DNA of 37,060 nt from a virus, in the IMG/VR virus record IMGVR_UViG_3300046004_000552, positions 1 to 37,060 of that record; one strand, written 5' to 3'. Below are positions 16,137 through 22,092 of this stretch, piece after piece; positions within the stretch are counted from its first letter, which is position 1, and each line of letters starts with the position of its first letter. The notes beneath the pieces are model-generated. The model did not search any database and was not told where the DNA came from. It saw only the letters and a program-made list of their open reading frames with translations. Both the position numbers and the translations under genes were made by a program.

Positions 16137-16329
16137 CGATGAGCGCGCGCGCATTGCAGCGGATGCCAGATCAGAGGCGAACCTTGAGAACAGGTTGAAA
16201 AACCTAGAGGGCGAGTTGGGCAAAATGCAGGCTGTAATCACATGGGGCGTCAGAACGATTTGGGCAGCGGCGGGATATCTCGCCCTGCAACTGTGGGATT
16301 TCATCAGTTCCGGCGGTGCGCTGAAATGA
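16129..16329 (+). CDS. Small membrane-anchored protein (holin/antiholin-like)
   Basis: 66 residues, ATG overlapping the previous stop (ATGA). A charged coiled-coil N-terminus (RSEANLENRLKNLEGELGKM) is followed by one hydrophobic helix near residues 35-56 (VITWGVRTIWAAAGYLALQL) and a short polar tail. This layout is common among single-span phage lysis accessory proteins (hemolysin XhlA-like). It is coupled to the tiny gene downstream and shortly precedes the endolysin. Confidence 0.55.
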   Translation: MTDDERARIAADARSEANLENRLKNLEGELGKMQAVITWGVRTIWAAAGYLALQLWDFISSGGALK

Positions 16330-16430
16330 CAAAGCTGGCCGCATCTATATTCATCGCCTTGGCCGCTGCAAATGCAATCACGGGGGTATTCGGGCATCTG
16401 CCGCCCCCGCAACATGAGGTGGGCAAATGA
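16326..16430 (+). CDS. 34-residue membrane or exported peptide
   Basis: ATG at 16326 overlaps the previous stop (ATGA) and its own TGA overlaps the endolysin start (ATGA), so it fits the coupled gene chain exactly. The peptide is MTKLAASIFIALAAANAI followed by a short polar Pro-rich end (HLPPPQHEVGK): an N-terminal hydrophobic segment like a signal sequence with no lipobox Cys. Function unknown; a lysis-related exported peptide is plausible. Confidence 0.5.
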   Translation: MTKLAASIFIALAAANAITGVFGHLPPPQHEVGK

Positions 16431-17185
16431 ACGCAGAGTTCTGGGCGATAGTGCGGAAATTGTTCGGCGGCGAACTATCGCAAAGGCAGGTTGATGGGAT
16501 CGAGGCTATCCTTGCCGCATCTTCCGGCCTTCCGATCTCGCACCGCGCGTATATGCTAGCCACGGCGCGCCATGAGACTGCCGACACAATGCAGCCGATC
16601 ACAGAATATGGCGGGCGCAAGTATTTCGACAAATACGACACTGGCAAGCTGGCAAAGGCGCTGGGCAATACGCCGGACAAAGACGGCGACGGCTATCTAT
16701 ATCGCGGGCGCGGGTTTGTGCAGATCACGGGGCGCGCGAATTACGCCAAGGCTGGTGACAAGCTGGGGCTGGATCTGATTTCAAATCCTGACGCGGCACT
16801 AAATCCAACTGTCGCGGCGCGCATCCTGGTTCGCGGGTGTTCTGAAGGATGGTTTACTGGCAAGAAGTTGTCAGACTACATCCCCAGCGGCAAGGCTGAT
16901 GCCTATCATCAAGCCCGCCGCGTGGTGAACGGAACAGATCTGGCGGAATTGATCGCCAGTTATGCCAAGGTGTTTGAAAATGCTTTGGCGGCAGGATCAG
17001 GCGATAAACTGTCGCCAACGCAGGTTGATGTTAGCAAACCGCCGAAAATCGAACATGACGCGCCGGTCATGTTAACGAAACCGACTGTGAAAGAAACAGC
17101 GCCAAAAATTTCACAGGAAAAGCCGTCGATCTTGGCGCAGATCATCGCGGCAATCTTGGCAATCCTGAAAGGAGCCAAACGATGA
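16427..17185 (+). CDS. Endolysin, glycoside hydrolase family 19-like
   Basis: 252 residues. The N-terminal ~185 residues match phage chitinase-class (GH19) endolysins: AYMLATARHETADTMQPITE with the two glutamates at about residues 50 and 60 as expected catalytic acids, then YLYRGRGFVQITGRANY at about 90-106, the strongest family signature. It would cleave the peptidoglycan sugar backbone at lysis. The C-terminal ~60 residues are a Pro/Lys linker and a terminal hydrophobic helix (ILAQIIAAILAILKGAKR). This could tether or help membrane passage and is not part of the core fold. The end overlaps the holin start (ATGA). Confidence 0.85.
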   Translation: MNAEFWAIVRKLFGGELSQRQVDGIEAILAASSGLPISHRAYMLATARHETADTMQPITEYGGRKYFDKYDTGKLAKALGNTPDKDGDGYLYRGRGFVQITGRANYAKAGDKLGLDLISNPDAALNPTVAARILVRGCSEGWFTGKKLSDYIPSGKADAYHQARRVVNGTDLAELIASYAKVFENALAAGSGDKLSPTQVDVSKPPKIEHDAPVMLTKPTVKETAPKISQEKPSILAQIIAAILAILKGAKR

Positions 17186-17364
17186 ACCCAGTCTATATCC
17201 GCCTTGCGCTGTATTTCGTCGCGCCGATCTTGGGGACGCTTCCGGGCGTGGCCTATGATGCAGCCGCGCAGGTGATTATGATCAACCTCGAAACCGCCGC
17301 TGTGGGGCTTGCTGGTTCGGCACTGTTTACCGGCGCTGTGTTTGCCAAGTGGGGGAAGAAGTGA
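17182..17364 (+). CDS. Putative holin, two-helix
   Basis: 60 residues with two hydrophobic helices: IRLALYFVAPILGTLPGV (about 6-23) and an Ala/Gly-rich one, AAVGLAGSALFTGAVFA (about 39-55), ending in a basic WGKK tail. The length, two spans and charged C-terminus fit a small class II holin, and the gene directly follows the endolysin with a 4-nt overlap (ATGA). Holins pierce the inner membrane to release the endolysin. It is the best holin candidate in the block. Confidence 0.65.
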   Translation: MNPVYIRLALYFVAPILGTLPGVAYDAAAQVIMINLETAAVGLAGSALFTGAVFAKWGKK

Positions 17365-17438
17365 TGATGCCAATTTTGGACTGGCGCTTTGTTCTGTTGC
17401 TGCACCGTATTGGCGTCGGGTTGAAGCGAAAGCGGTGA
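17364..17438 (+). CDS. Possible 24-residue peptide after the holin
   Basis: ATG at 17364 overlaps the holin stop (TGATG) and the TGA at 17436-17438 overlaps a GTG start. The product MMPILDWRFVLLLHRIGVG ends in basic residues. Support is only the perfect coupling at both ends. It may simply be a translational bridge or not be made at all. Confidence 0.25.
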   Translation: MMPILDWRFVLLLHRIGVGLKRKR

Positions 17439-17587
17439 TTGGCGGCCCGTTAGCCTATCCAGATTGGAACCTAGACAATGACCCAGATGCGCCCGCTACG
17501 CAGTTACACCGGATTTGCTATACCGCCACGGGCCAACGGACGGGTTGCGCGAAACATGCCACAGATAACGAGGTGACGCAATGCTGA
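17435..17587 (+). CDS. Possible small Cys-containing protein before the spanins
   Basis: GTG at 17435 (GTGA overlap with the preceding micro-ORF) opens a 50-residue frame (start GGPLAYPDWNLDNDPDAPA, end HATDNEVTQC) that overlaps the spanin start by 7 nt. The same frame is open upstream to 17309. A competing ATG frame at 17478-17576 encodes a basic 32-residue peptide. I cannot decide which, if any, is used. Confidence 0.3.
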   Translation: MIGGPLAYPDWNLDNDPDAPATQLHRICYTATGQRTGCAKHATDNEVTQC

Positions 17588-17826
17588 CGCTAATCCTATC
17601 ACCACTACGCAAGGCCGCTGGATGGGCGCTGGCGGGCCTTCTGGCGTTCTTGGCTGTCTGGGGGATGGCAAAGCGCCAAGCACGGCAGGAAACGGCGCTA
17701 CAGGCGGCGGAGCACATTGCAAAGGCTGAGATCAAACGCGGAAGGATTGAAGATGAAATTGACGAAGACACTGATCTTGTGCGCCGCGCCCATGCTTCTG
17801 GCGTCGTGCGCCACACCGAACACTGA
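17581..17826 (+). CDS. Inner-membrane spanin (Rz-like)
   Basis: 81 residues: one N-terminal transmembrane helix (about 11-29, AAGWALAGLLAFLAVWGMA) followed by a charged helical periplasmic domain (ARQETALQAAEHIAKAE, then EIKRGRIEDEIDEDTDLV). This is the design of an Rz-type i-spanin. The lipoprotein gene at 17753 starts inside it in another frame, the classic nested Rz/Rz1 arrangement. Together they would fuse inner and outer membranes as the last step of lysis in a Gram-negative host. Confidence 0.75.
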   Translation: MLTLILSPLRKAAGWALAGLLAFLAVWGMAKRQARQETALQAAEHIAKAEIKRGRIEDEIDEDTDLVRRAHASGVVRHTEH

Positions 17827-17956
17827 TGGATGCGCGGGGTGGCGTCCTGTTCGTGCATCGGCTGAGACGGTGGATTACTTGGCCGCGCACGACCCGATCA
17901 CGCTCAAGGCGATGATCGCGCATCAGGAGTTTGGACAGGCGCATGGGTGCTGGTGA
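17753..17956 (+). CDS. Outer-membrane spanin lipoprotein (Rz1-like)
   Basis: 67 residues from ATG 17753, 74 nt inside the i-spanin gene in another frame. A signal sequence with lipobox (LILCAAPMLLASC, lipidated Cys 19) is followed by a short mature part with GWRPVRASAETVDYLAAHDP and EFGQAHGCW. This GWRP...GCW pattern is common in phage lysis proteins of alphaproteobacteria. A GAAGGA-type ribosome-binding site lies upstream of ATG. The last codon and stop lie within the 3' end of an antisense tRNA gene (17951-18027), so the two transcripts are complementary there. Confidence 0.75.
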   Translation: MKLTKTLILCAAPMLLASCATPNTDGCAGWRPVRASAETVDYLAAHDPITLKAMIAHQEFGQAHGCW

Positions 17957-18027
17957 GCGCGGAAGGATTCGAACCCTCAACCTATCGAGTAGAAATCGAC
18001 TGATCTATCCAGTTGATCTACGCGCTC
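17951..18027 (-). tRNA. tRNA-Arg (anticodon TCT)
   Basis: Read on the minus strand this folds as a full cloverleaf. The acceptor stem is GAGCGCG / CGCGCTC (7 of 7 pairs). D-stem GATC/GATC carries a GG-containing loop. Anticodon stem GTCGA / TCGAT has loop TTTCTAC (anticodon TCT, reads AGA). The variable loop is 5 nt and the T-stem GAGGG / CCTTC (one G-T pair) has loop TTCGAAT. Discriminator A and CCA are encoded. It is the last element of the leftward small-gene operon. AGA codons are used by the phage, for instance in the terminase small subunit and lysozyme genes, and AGA tRNAs are usually scarce in GC-rich alphaproteobacteria. Confidence 0.93.
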
Positions 18028-18038
18028 ACATCCGTGGT

Positions 18039-18134
18039 TTAACTAAATATAATCAAACCAAGCATAAGCGAAACCAAAAGCACAGCGCCGATCACAACTC
18101 CAAGCGCAACAATCGCCATGAAATCATATTGCAT
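18039..18134 (-). CDS. 31-residue single-span membrane peptide
   Basis: ATG at 18134 overlaps the stop of the upstream gene (ATGA). The product begins MQYDFMAIVALGVVIG and is followed by a continuous hydrophobic run (VLLVSLMLGLIIFS) to the C-terminus, a single transmembrane helix with no soluble domain. Codons are normal for the operon and coupling is exact. It sits 11 nt before the tRNA. Function unknown; tiny membrane proteins of this kind often modulate host membrane proteins or lysis timing, but nothing here proves that. Confidence 0.6.
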   Translation of the reverse strand: MQYDFMAIVALGVVIGAVLLVSLMLGLIIFS

Positions 18135-18406
18135 CAATTCAACTCCCCTTGCGGAACCATCATCCAATTAGTCCCCGTTGCCACAATGCAAGCCTGTATT
18201 TCACCCGTGACTGGCGGAACGACTACCATCGTCCAGCCGCCGGACGGTGACACATAAACCTCCATCATTCCGCCACGGTCCTCCATTGCGCGGATCATCT
18301 GAGCCTCGCCATAGTTATCGGCCAGTAGCGCAATCAGATCGGTGCGCGGATAGCAGTCTGATGCGCTGGCATGCGTGGCGATGAGGGATAGGATGATGCT
18401 TTTCAT
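18134..18406 (-). CDS. Small exported protein of unknown function
   Basis: 90 residues. The first ~16 (MKSIILSLIATHASAS) look like a short signal sequence with an Ala-x-Ala-type site. The mature part has two Cys (DCYPRTDLIALLADNYGEAQ, and ACIVATG) and a beta-type middle (MMEVYVSPSGGWTMVVVPP). The pattern of a helical start followed by GG-MMEVYVSP-GGW recurs in small periplasmic proteins of phages of this host group. It is coupled on both sides by 4-nt or 1-nt overlaps. Function unknown. Confidence 0.65.
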   Translation of the reverse strand: MKSIILSLIATHASASDCYPRTDLIALLADNYGEAQMIRAMEDRGGMMEVYVSPSGGWTMVVVPPVTGEIQACIVATGTNWMMVPQGELN

Positions 18407-19062
18407 AGGTCAAAGCCTTCCTGTTGCGGCGCGGGTTTCGGCGGTGCGATGAATAGATCAGGCTGGCGATAGGCTTGCTCGACACGGCGGCAGGCAATGT
18501 CAAAATATTCATGGTCCAGTTCGATGCCGATGCCTTTGCGGCCTATCTTGGCGCAGGCTACGAGGGTAGTGCCGCTGCCCATGAATGGGTCCAAGATAGT
18601 TTCTGCATTGGGCATGAAGCCGAGGCACCATTCCATGAGGGCGATGGGCTTTTGCGTTGGGTGGACCTTCCCGCCATCCATATTCATTGGGCGCATCACA
18701 AACCTACGCGCCACCATATCCAGATTTGACCACGCTAACTCTACGTCTGCAAAGTCGCGCCCTGCATTGTCTTTATCCCAAACAAAAAACGCTCTGGTCG
18801 GTGGAAGGTCAAAGTAATTTCCACCCCAAATTATTGCTGGAATGTCCATCGCCACGACAGGAGCAATGTTTGCTGGCGCTGCGTCCCAAGACTTCCCACC
18901 CAAACCACGGCTTACAGCCAAGCGATTGCTTTTTGTGATGCCAATCCCATACGGCGGGTCCGTCACCACTGCATCAACCCGCCCGATCAGCGGCATCACC
19001 TCAAGGCAATCCCCCAAGATCATCCTGCAATCACCGATCCGTTCTTCCTTCACGATGCCCAT
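18403..19062 (-). CDS. DNA adenine (N6) methyltransferase, beta class
   Basis: 219 residues. Catalytic motif IV DPPY is at about 35-38 in VDAVVTDPPYGIGIT. The AdoMet-binding block with the FxGxG-type motif (ETILDPFMGSGTTLVACAKI) is at about 155-172, after the HPTQKP motif. This order (DPPY first, DPFMGSGTT last) defines the beta group to which CcrM belongs. The short length suggests a solitary methyltransferase without a large target-recognition insert. No restriction enzyme partner is nearby, so protection against host restriction or regulation of phage DNA is likely. The target sequence cannot be read from the protein. It overlaps neighbours by 4 and 13 nt. Confidence 0.87.
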   Translation of the reverse strand: MGIVKEERIGDCRMILGDCLEVMPLIGRVDAVVTDPPYGIGITKSNRLAVSRGLGGKSWDAAPANIAPVVAMDIPAIIWGGNYFDLPPTRAFFVWDKDNAGRDFADVELAWSNLDMVARRFVMRPMNMDGGKVHPTQKPIALMEWCLGFMPNAETILDPFMGSGTTLVACAKIGRKGIGIELDHEYFDIACRRVEQAYRQPDLFIAPPKPAPQQEGFDL

Positions 19063-19289
19063 TTACGAAACGCCTCCCGAATGAGGAAAGCGCGCGCAAA
19101 CGACAGCACGAAAAACATGCAGGTAATGCCAATGGATTGCCCTGCGCTCGGTGTAAGCCCCCACATAGGCAATAGCATGAACGTCGCTGCCCAAGACACC
19201 AGAAGGCCAACAGCCGCGTTGATAAGTGCCTCCAGCGCGCTACTACCTTGCCCCACGTTGTTCTCCGTTGTATGATTGATGTCAGTCAA
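19050..19289 (-). CDS. Small membrane protein, DUF7220-like
   Basis: 79 residues from a TTG start at 19289, chosen because GGGAG lies eight bases upstream and family resemblance begins there. Longer frames to 19526 would run through a promoter-like region and hairpin. Two hydrophobic helices are visible: LINAAVGLLVSWAATFMLLP and SIGITCMFFVLSFARAFLI, with the family-like PxxGLxxSAGxS turn between and a basic IREAFRKW end. Such proteins are common in phages of Proteobacteria and have no known function. It is the first gene after a predicted promoter and overlaps the methyltransferase gene by 13 nt. Confidence 0.65.
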   Translation of the reverse strand: MTDINHTTENNVGQGSSALEALINAAVGLLVSWAATFMLLPMWGLTPSAGQSIGITCMFFVLSFARAFLIREAFRKWAS

Positions 19290-19319
19290 GGCGCAATCTC
19301 CCTGCGTTATGATTAGGAC

Positions 19320-19349
19320 GCGGGGGCGTTCGGTCAGGTCCGCCCCCGC
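19320..19349 (-). terminator. Strong GC hairpin in the leader of the methyltransferase genes
   Basis: A perfect 9-bp stem GCGGGGGCG / CGCCCCCGC with a 12-nt loop. It lies between the gene ending at 19396 and the TTG start at 19289. There is no U-run on the minus strand. It sits directly downstream of a predicted leftward promoter, so it would be the 5' end hairpin of that transcript. Terminator of the upstream operon, attenuator or 5' stabiliser are all possible. Confidence 0.5.
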
Positions 19350-19357
19350 TTTCCGAC

Positions 19358-19386
19358 AGTATGTCATGTTGCGTAACGCATAGCAA
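19358..19386 (-). promoter_or_regulatory. Predicted leftward promoter with palindromic operator-like spacer
   Basis: On the minus strand: TTGCTA (-35, four of six), a 17-base spacer, and CATACT (-10, four of six). Inside the spacer is the perfect palindrome TGCGTTACGCA (plus strand 19370-19380), placed where a repressor would block the polymerase. It would drive the DUF7220-like and methyltransferase genes independently of the upstream operon. Confidence 0.4.
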
Positions 19387-19395
19387 TAGCGTCTG

Positions 19396-19728
19396 TCACG
19401 GCGTTTCCCCCGCAGCCAAAGCGCGCAGGATCGCCAGCAGCCACGCGCGGGCGGGGGCATCCACCATTTCAACCTCATGCCTGACGCATCCATCCCACTT
19501 TGGCACATCAGAATAGAGCCAAACACGCGCTCCCCACGGCCCTACGCCATATCCATGCCCCGGCAGCACCGCCTCATGCAGCGCCATCGCGGCGTCTAGT
19601 GAGCCGTGGTAGGATTTCCATGCTGATTTGGGCGCTGATATATTTTCCATCAGCCCTTTTTCCACAAAATCAGCGGGCGTCGCCGTACCCGCCTCCACCT
19701 TTTCGGCCAGCCGTGTGAGGGCGCTCAT
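19396..19728 (-). CDS. Phage ABA-sandwich-like small protein
   Basis: 110 residues. The pattern LTRLAEKVEAGTATPADF then SLDAAMALHEAVLPG, aromatic strands WGARVWLYS and C-terminal PARAWLLAILRALAAG is like the phage ABA sandwich family. Its members have an N-terminal helix, a sheet, and a final helix listing ARALxAAxLRAL. These are soluble accessory proteins of early regions without known function. The ATG overlaps the upstream stop by 4 nt. A run of about 106 nt with a promoter and hairpin separates it from the next leftward gene. Confidence 0.6.
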   Translation of the reverse strand: MSALTRLAEKVEAGTATPADFVEKGLMENISAPKSAWKSYHGSLDAAMALHEAVLPGHGYGVGPWGARVWLYSDVPKWDGCVRHEVEMVDAPARAWLLAILRALAAGETP

Positions 19729-20231
19729 GCGGCACCTCCTTTCGCGGAGGCAATGGCGGCGCGCAATTCCAGATACCTGCGGCCAAAATCTGGACTATGA
19801 ACATCATCAAAGTTGCACTCGACCACGATGCCCTCTGCCATTTTAACAGCCGCATCCACCAGCGCCGCGATCTGCGCGTCACGGGGGTCGGGCTGTGCGG
19901 CGATGGCGGCGAGGATGCGGGCGGCGATTTGGTCGAGGTCATTTTCTGACCCGTTGGCGTTCTCGATCTTAATGGTCACATCGTTGACCATACGCGGCTC
20001 GCCCTTGCGCCAACCATCTTGTTTCAGGGAATAAATCAGCACACCGTATGCGCTATCTTCCCGATGCCATTGCTGGCATCTATCCGCGTTGGTGACAGGA
20101 TCGGCGGGCTGGCTGGCGGCAACGGCGGGGATGGCGGCGATCTCATCACCGATAACCTCTCCCGCTGCGCCGTGGCTCTCGCAGATTTCCATCGCATCAC
20201 CGCGCCGGATCAGATCGTTATCGTTGGTCAT
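19725..20231 (-). CDS. Early-region protein of unknown function
   Basis: 168 residues from ATG 20231, chosen because GGAG lies nearby upstream and the ATG overlaps the previous stop. The N-terminus NDNDLIRRGDAMEICES resembles a short element seen in several phage early proteins (LIRRGDALxA). The middle contains WRKGEPRMVNDVTIKIENAN and the C-terminus is Ala-rich helical (RRYLELRAAIASAKGGAA). It may be modular: an N-terminal xRRGDA motif, a linker and a C-terminal helical part. Function unknown. Confidence 0.65.
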   Translation of the reverse strand: MTNDNDLIRRGDAMEICESHGAAGEVIGDEIAAIPAVAASQPADPVTNADRCQQWHREDSAYGVLIYSLKQDGWRKGEPRMVNDVTIKIENANGSENDLDQIAARILAAIAAQPDPRDAQIAALVDAAVKMAEGIVVECNFDDVHSPDFGRRYLELRAAIASAKGGAA

Positions 20232-20395
20232 TTGTGCGGCTCCTGAATTGTGGGGGTAAAGGGCGACCGCGACCATTCGCAATCAGCCACGTCGTTTTTT
20301 GCTTGGCAGTCGCCCTCGAAAACCTGAAAACCAACCAACACCACAACCACGGTGGCAATTACGCCGGTCCAAAAGGCCTGCACTTCGTAGTTCAT
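20228..20395 (-). CDS. 55-residue single-span membrane protein
   Basis: ATG at 20395 overlaps the upstream stop (TGATG) and its TGA overlaps the next ATG (ATGA). The product has one N-terminal hydrophobic helix (about 8-26, FWTGVIATVVVVLVGFQVF) and a short polar domain with two Cys (EGDCQAKNDVADCEWSR). The topology suggests a periplasmic tail with a possible disulphide. Too short for automatic ORF thresholds but strongly supported by exact coupling and normal codons. Function unknown. Confidence 0.6.
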   Translation of the reverse strand: MNYEVQAFWTGVIATVVVVLVGFQVFEGDCQAKNDVADCEWSRSPFTPTIQEPHK

Positions 20396-20691
20396 CACAC
20401 CCAACCTTTCTCAATCTCGTCAACCACGGCGCGGGCGGCATCACAATCGGATATTAACACCGTCACAAACGCGTGGTGCGGCAGGGCGCTTCGACTTTCG
20501 TCTGCAAACACTCGCATCGCCTCCACAGCCTTCGCCAGTTGCGCCTTGGTGGCGTCGTGCAGGTCGGCGCGGACAATGCGGAACCCATTGTTGCTCAATT
20601 TTTCAACCGCAGCATGGGCTGCGCTGTATGTCAGGTCGCCATGCTTGTATAGAAACTGCACGGCGTCATTGCGGTTGTCCGGCGCGGTCAT
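20395..20691 (-). CDS. Small soluble protein of unknown function
   Basis: 98 residues, helical: NRNDAVQFLYKHGDLTYSAA, then DLHDATKAQLAKAVEAMRVF and DCDAARAVVDEIEKGWV. It is part of the chain of leftward genes with 1-4 nt overlaps, starting inside the stop of the gene at 20688. No catalytic motif, membrane segment or DNA-binding fold is evident. Probable early host-interaction protein by context only. Confidence 0.6.
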   Translation of the reverse strand: MTAPDNRNDAVQFLYKHGDLTYSAAHAAVEKLSNNGFRIVRADLHDATKAQLAKAVEAMRVFADESRSALPHHAFVTVLISDCDAARAVVDEIEKGWV

Positions 20692-21002
20692 GCTTTGGCT
20701 CCTTTGATTGCGGCGAGGATTTCATTCACTGTCATATGGGTATGGCTATACCGCTGCATGTATTCCGCCGCCTCACGCATCGCATCCGCCCGCACAGCGT
20801 CCAGCGCGGCGGATTGGTCAGGGGTGGCGAGGGCGCGGATGGCGTCACGGATTTTAGATATGTCACTCGTGTTGTGCGCGGTTTCGTAAGCAATCGCCGC
20901 CGCCCGCTCAATCACCGCAGCAGTTTCGGCGCGGGATTGGGTCAGGGCGAGTTCGAGGGCTTCGATGCGGTGCTTACGCCACCCGAGTATATCACCTGTC
21001 AT
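20688..21002 (-). CDS. Small coiled-coil protein of unknown function
   Basis: 104 residues from ATG 21002 (a TTG one codon upstream is less likely, since the ATG forms a TGATG overlap with the previous stop). It is mostly helical with heptad-like spacing (RIEALELALTQSRAETAAVI, then DAVRADAMREAAEYMQR) and a short C-terminal VNEILAAIKGAKA. It may dimerise. No family recognised. Confidence 0.6.
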   Translation of the reverse strand: MTGDILGWRKHRIEALELALTQSRAETAAVIERAAAIAYETAHNTSDISKIRDAIRALATPDQSAALDAVRADAMREAAEYMQRYSHTHMTVNEILAAIKGAKA

Positions 21003-21289
21003 CAATTCGCCCCCATGATTTTATAATGCCGATCAAACACGCGCTGGGCGGTCAACTTTGCCGCCTCATCGCCGCCGATCAAAAACCGCTCGAACGCCCA
21101 GATTATCAGAGACGTTGCCACAATAACGGCCACCACCATCCAAAACACGGTGCGGAATTCATTGCCATCATCGGTTTCTCTGATGAGGTCAAAGCGGTTA
21201 TCGCGGCTGGGCAGGTCTTGACCGAATCGCGCGTGGGCGTCTTGCAGTGCCTGGCCTAGTGCCTTGTGTGTGTCTGGATGGCAGGTCAT
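21002..21289 (-). CDS. Single-span membrane protein of unknown function
   Basis: 95 residues. The first ~45 are soluble and charged (ALGQALQDAHARFGQDLPSR), then comes one transmembrane helix at about 48-67 (VFWMVVAVIVATSLIIWAF) and a short basic tail with a helix (KLTAQRVFDRHYKIMG). Overlaps of 4 nt and 1 nt link it to its neighbours. It is one of four membrane proteins in this leftward operon. Function unknown. Confidence 0.6.
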   Translation of the reverse strand: MTCHPDTHKALGQALQDAHARFGQDLPSRDNRFDLIRETDDGNEFRTVFWMVVAVIVATSLIIWAFERFLIGGDEAAKLTAQRVFDRHYKIMGAN

Positions 21290-21531
21290 GCGATCACCTG
21301 CGGCGCTTCAATCTGGCGAACGGATGCGACAAACTTCGCAACATTCCGGCGCGCAGCCTCAGCAACGATGTGCTGCACCAGATCCAACACGCGATGGATT
21401 TCATCGTCGGTCAAAACAGTTTCGACTGTCGCCGTCTCGCTGGACAGTTTCACCGTGCAGACCATGGGGTTATTCACCCCAGCAGCTTGCCAGCTATTCT
21501 TTGGGGCAATTTTGAGTTCTGTGAGTTTCAT
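21286..21531 (-). CDS. Small soluble protein of unknown function
   Basis: 81 residues with a beta-type N-terminal half (MKLTELKIAPKNSWQAAGVN, CTVKLSSETATVETVL) and a helical C-terminal half (DEIHRVLDLVQHIVAEAARR). A GGAGG-type site lies upstream of the ATG, so it is probably well translated. ATGA overlaps on both ends. No family recognised. Confidence 0.6.
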   Translation of the reverse strand: MKLTELKIAPKNSWQAAGVNNPMVCTVKLSSETATVETVLTDDEIHRVLDLVQHIVAEAARRNVAKFVASVRQIEAPQVIA

Positions 21532-21725
21532 TCTGTGGCCTCCTGTGCCAATGTTTCAACTGCTACCATGCTATATCCAGCAGCAGCAACGGCGGCGCGC
21601 AGATCGTCGATAATCATGCGTTCTAGAATTTCGCGGTTTGCCTGATTAGCCCAGATCCAAGCTGCGGCGCTGGTAGAGGCGGTTCCGGCATACGATTGGA
21701 TGATGCCGATTTCCGATGGTGTCAT
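21528..21725 (-). CDS. Small helical protein of unknown function
   Basis: 65 residues, MTPSEIGIIQSYAGTASTSA, then AWIWANQANREILERMIIDD and AAVAAAGYSMVAVETLAQEA. Probably a compact helical bundle. ATG overlaps the stop of the gene at 21722 (ATGA). No recognised domain and no membrane segment. Confidence 0.55.
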   Translation of the reverse strand: MTPSEIGIIQSYAGTASTSAAAWIWANQANREILERMIIDDLRAAVAAAGYSMVAVETLAQEATE

Positions 21726-21967
21726 TCTCTGTCCTCCCTCATGCGTTCATATTTTGCATCGGCGGCTTCGTCGGCTTCGTCCTGCAATGCTTGGCCCCAG
21801 CCATCAGCCTGCCACCAGTCATTTGCTGCATCCAATGCGCGGGATTCAATATCGTCTGGAATCCCGCTTTCACCGTCAAAGTCAACATTTCCGTCATCGT
21901 CTGCGGTGAAATCAACCTCGGCTTCCGATCCGTCAGGCAGATCAACCGTGCGCGTAAAGTAAAACAT
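21722..21967 (-). CDS. First gene of the leftward operon; acidic protein of unknown function
   Basis: 81 residues from ATG 21967, chosen over the long upstream frame because GGGAG lies seven bases before it. It is acidic: VDLPDGSEAEVDFTADDDGN, DFDGESGIPDDIESRALDAA, then an aromatic-rich NDWWQADGWGQALQDEADEA. The high negative charge and first place after the divergent promoter resemble DNA-mimic or host-takeover proteins, but this is only a suggestion from charge. Confidence 0.6.
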   Translation of the reverse strand: MFYFTRTVDLPDGSEAEVDFTADDDGNVDFDGESGIPDDIESRALDAANDWWQADGWGQALQDEADEAADAKYERMREDRE

Positions 21968-22092
21968 ATCATTTCTCCCAGCCGATGCGTTCGGCCATGC
22001 GCTCACATTGCTATATATTCTGCATAGCGTCAATGGCGAAAATTCACAAAACGCATATTGACGCCGCGCCGCCAAATGTGCATTGTGCAGAT
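21968..22092. promoter_or_regulatory. Divergent early promoter/operator region
   Basis: Separates the leftward small-gene operon from the rightward Cro-like gene. An 8-bp inverted repeat, GCGTCAAT (22027-22034) and ATTGACGC (22057-22064), has its arms 30 bp apart centre to centre. Each arm contains a TTGACG box pointing outward, so they can be back-to-back -35 elements. The -10 boxes at 17-base spacing are weak (CATTGT rightward at 22081-22086, CAATGT leftward at 22005-22010). If the rightward one is used, the transcript would start at or near the ATG at 22093, a leaderless message. Confidence 0.5.

Noticed and set aside
17478-17576. 32-codon basic ORF before the spanin gene
   Set aside because: It has no stop-start coupling with the upstream gene and no clear ribosome-binding site; kept only as an alternative to the GTG ORF at 17435.
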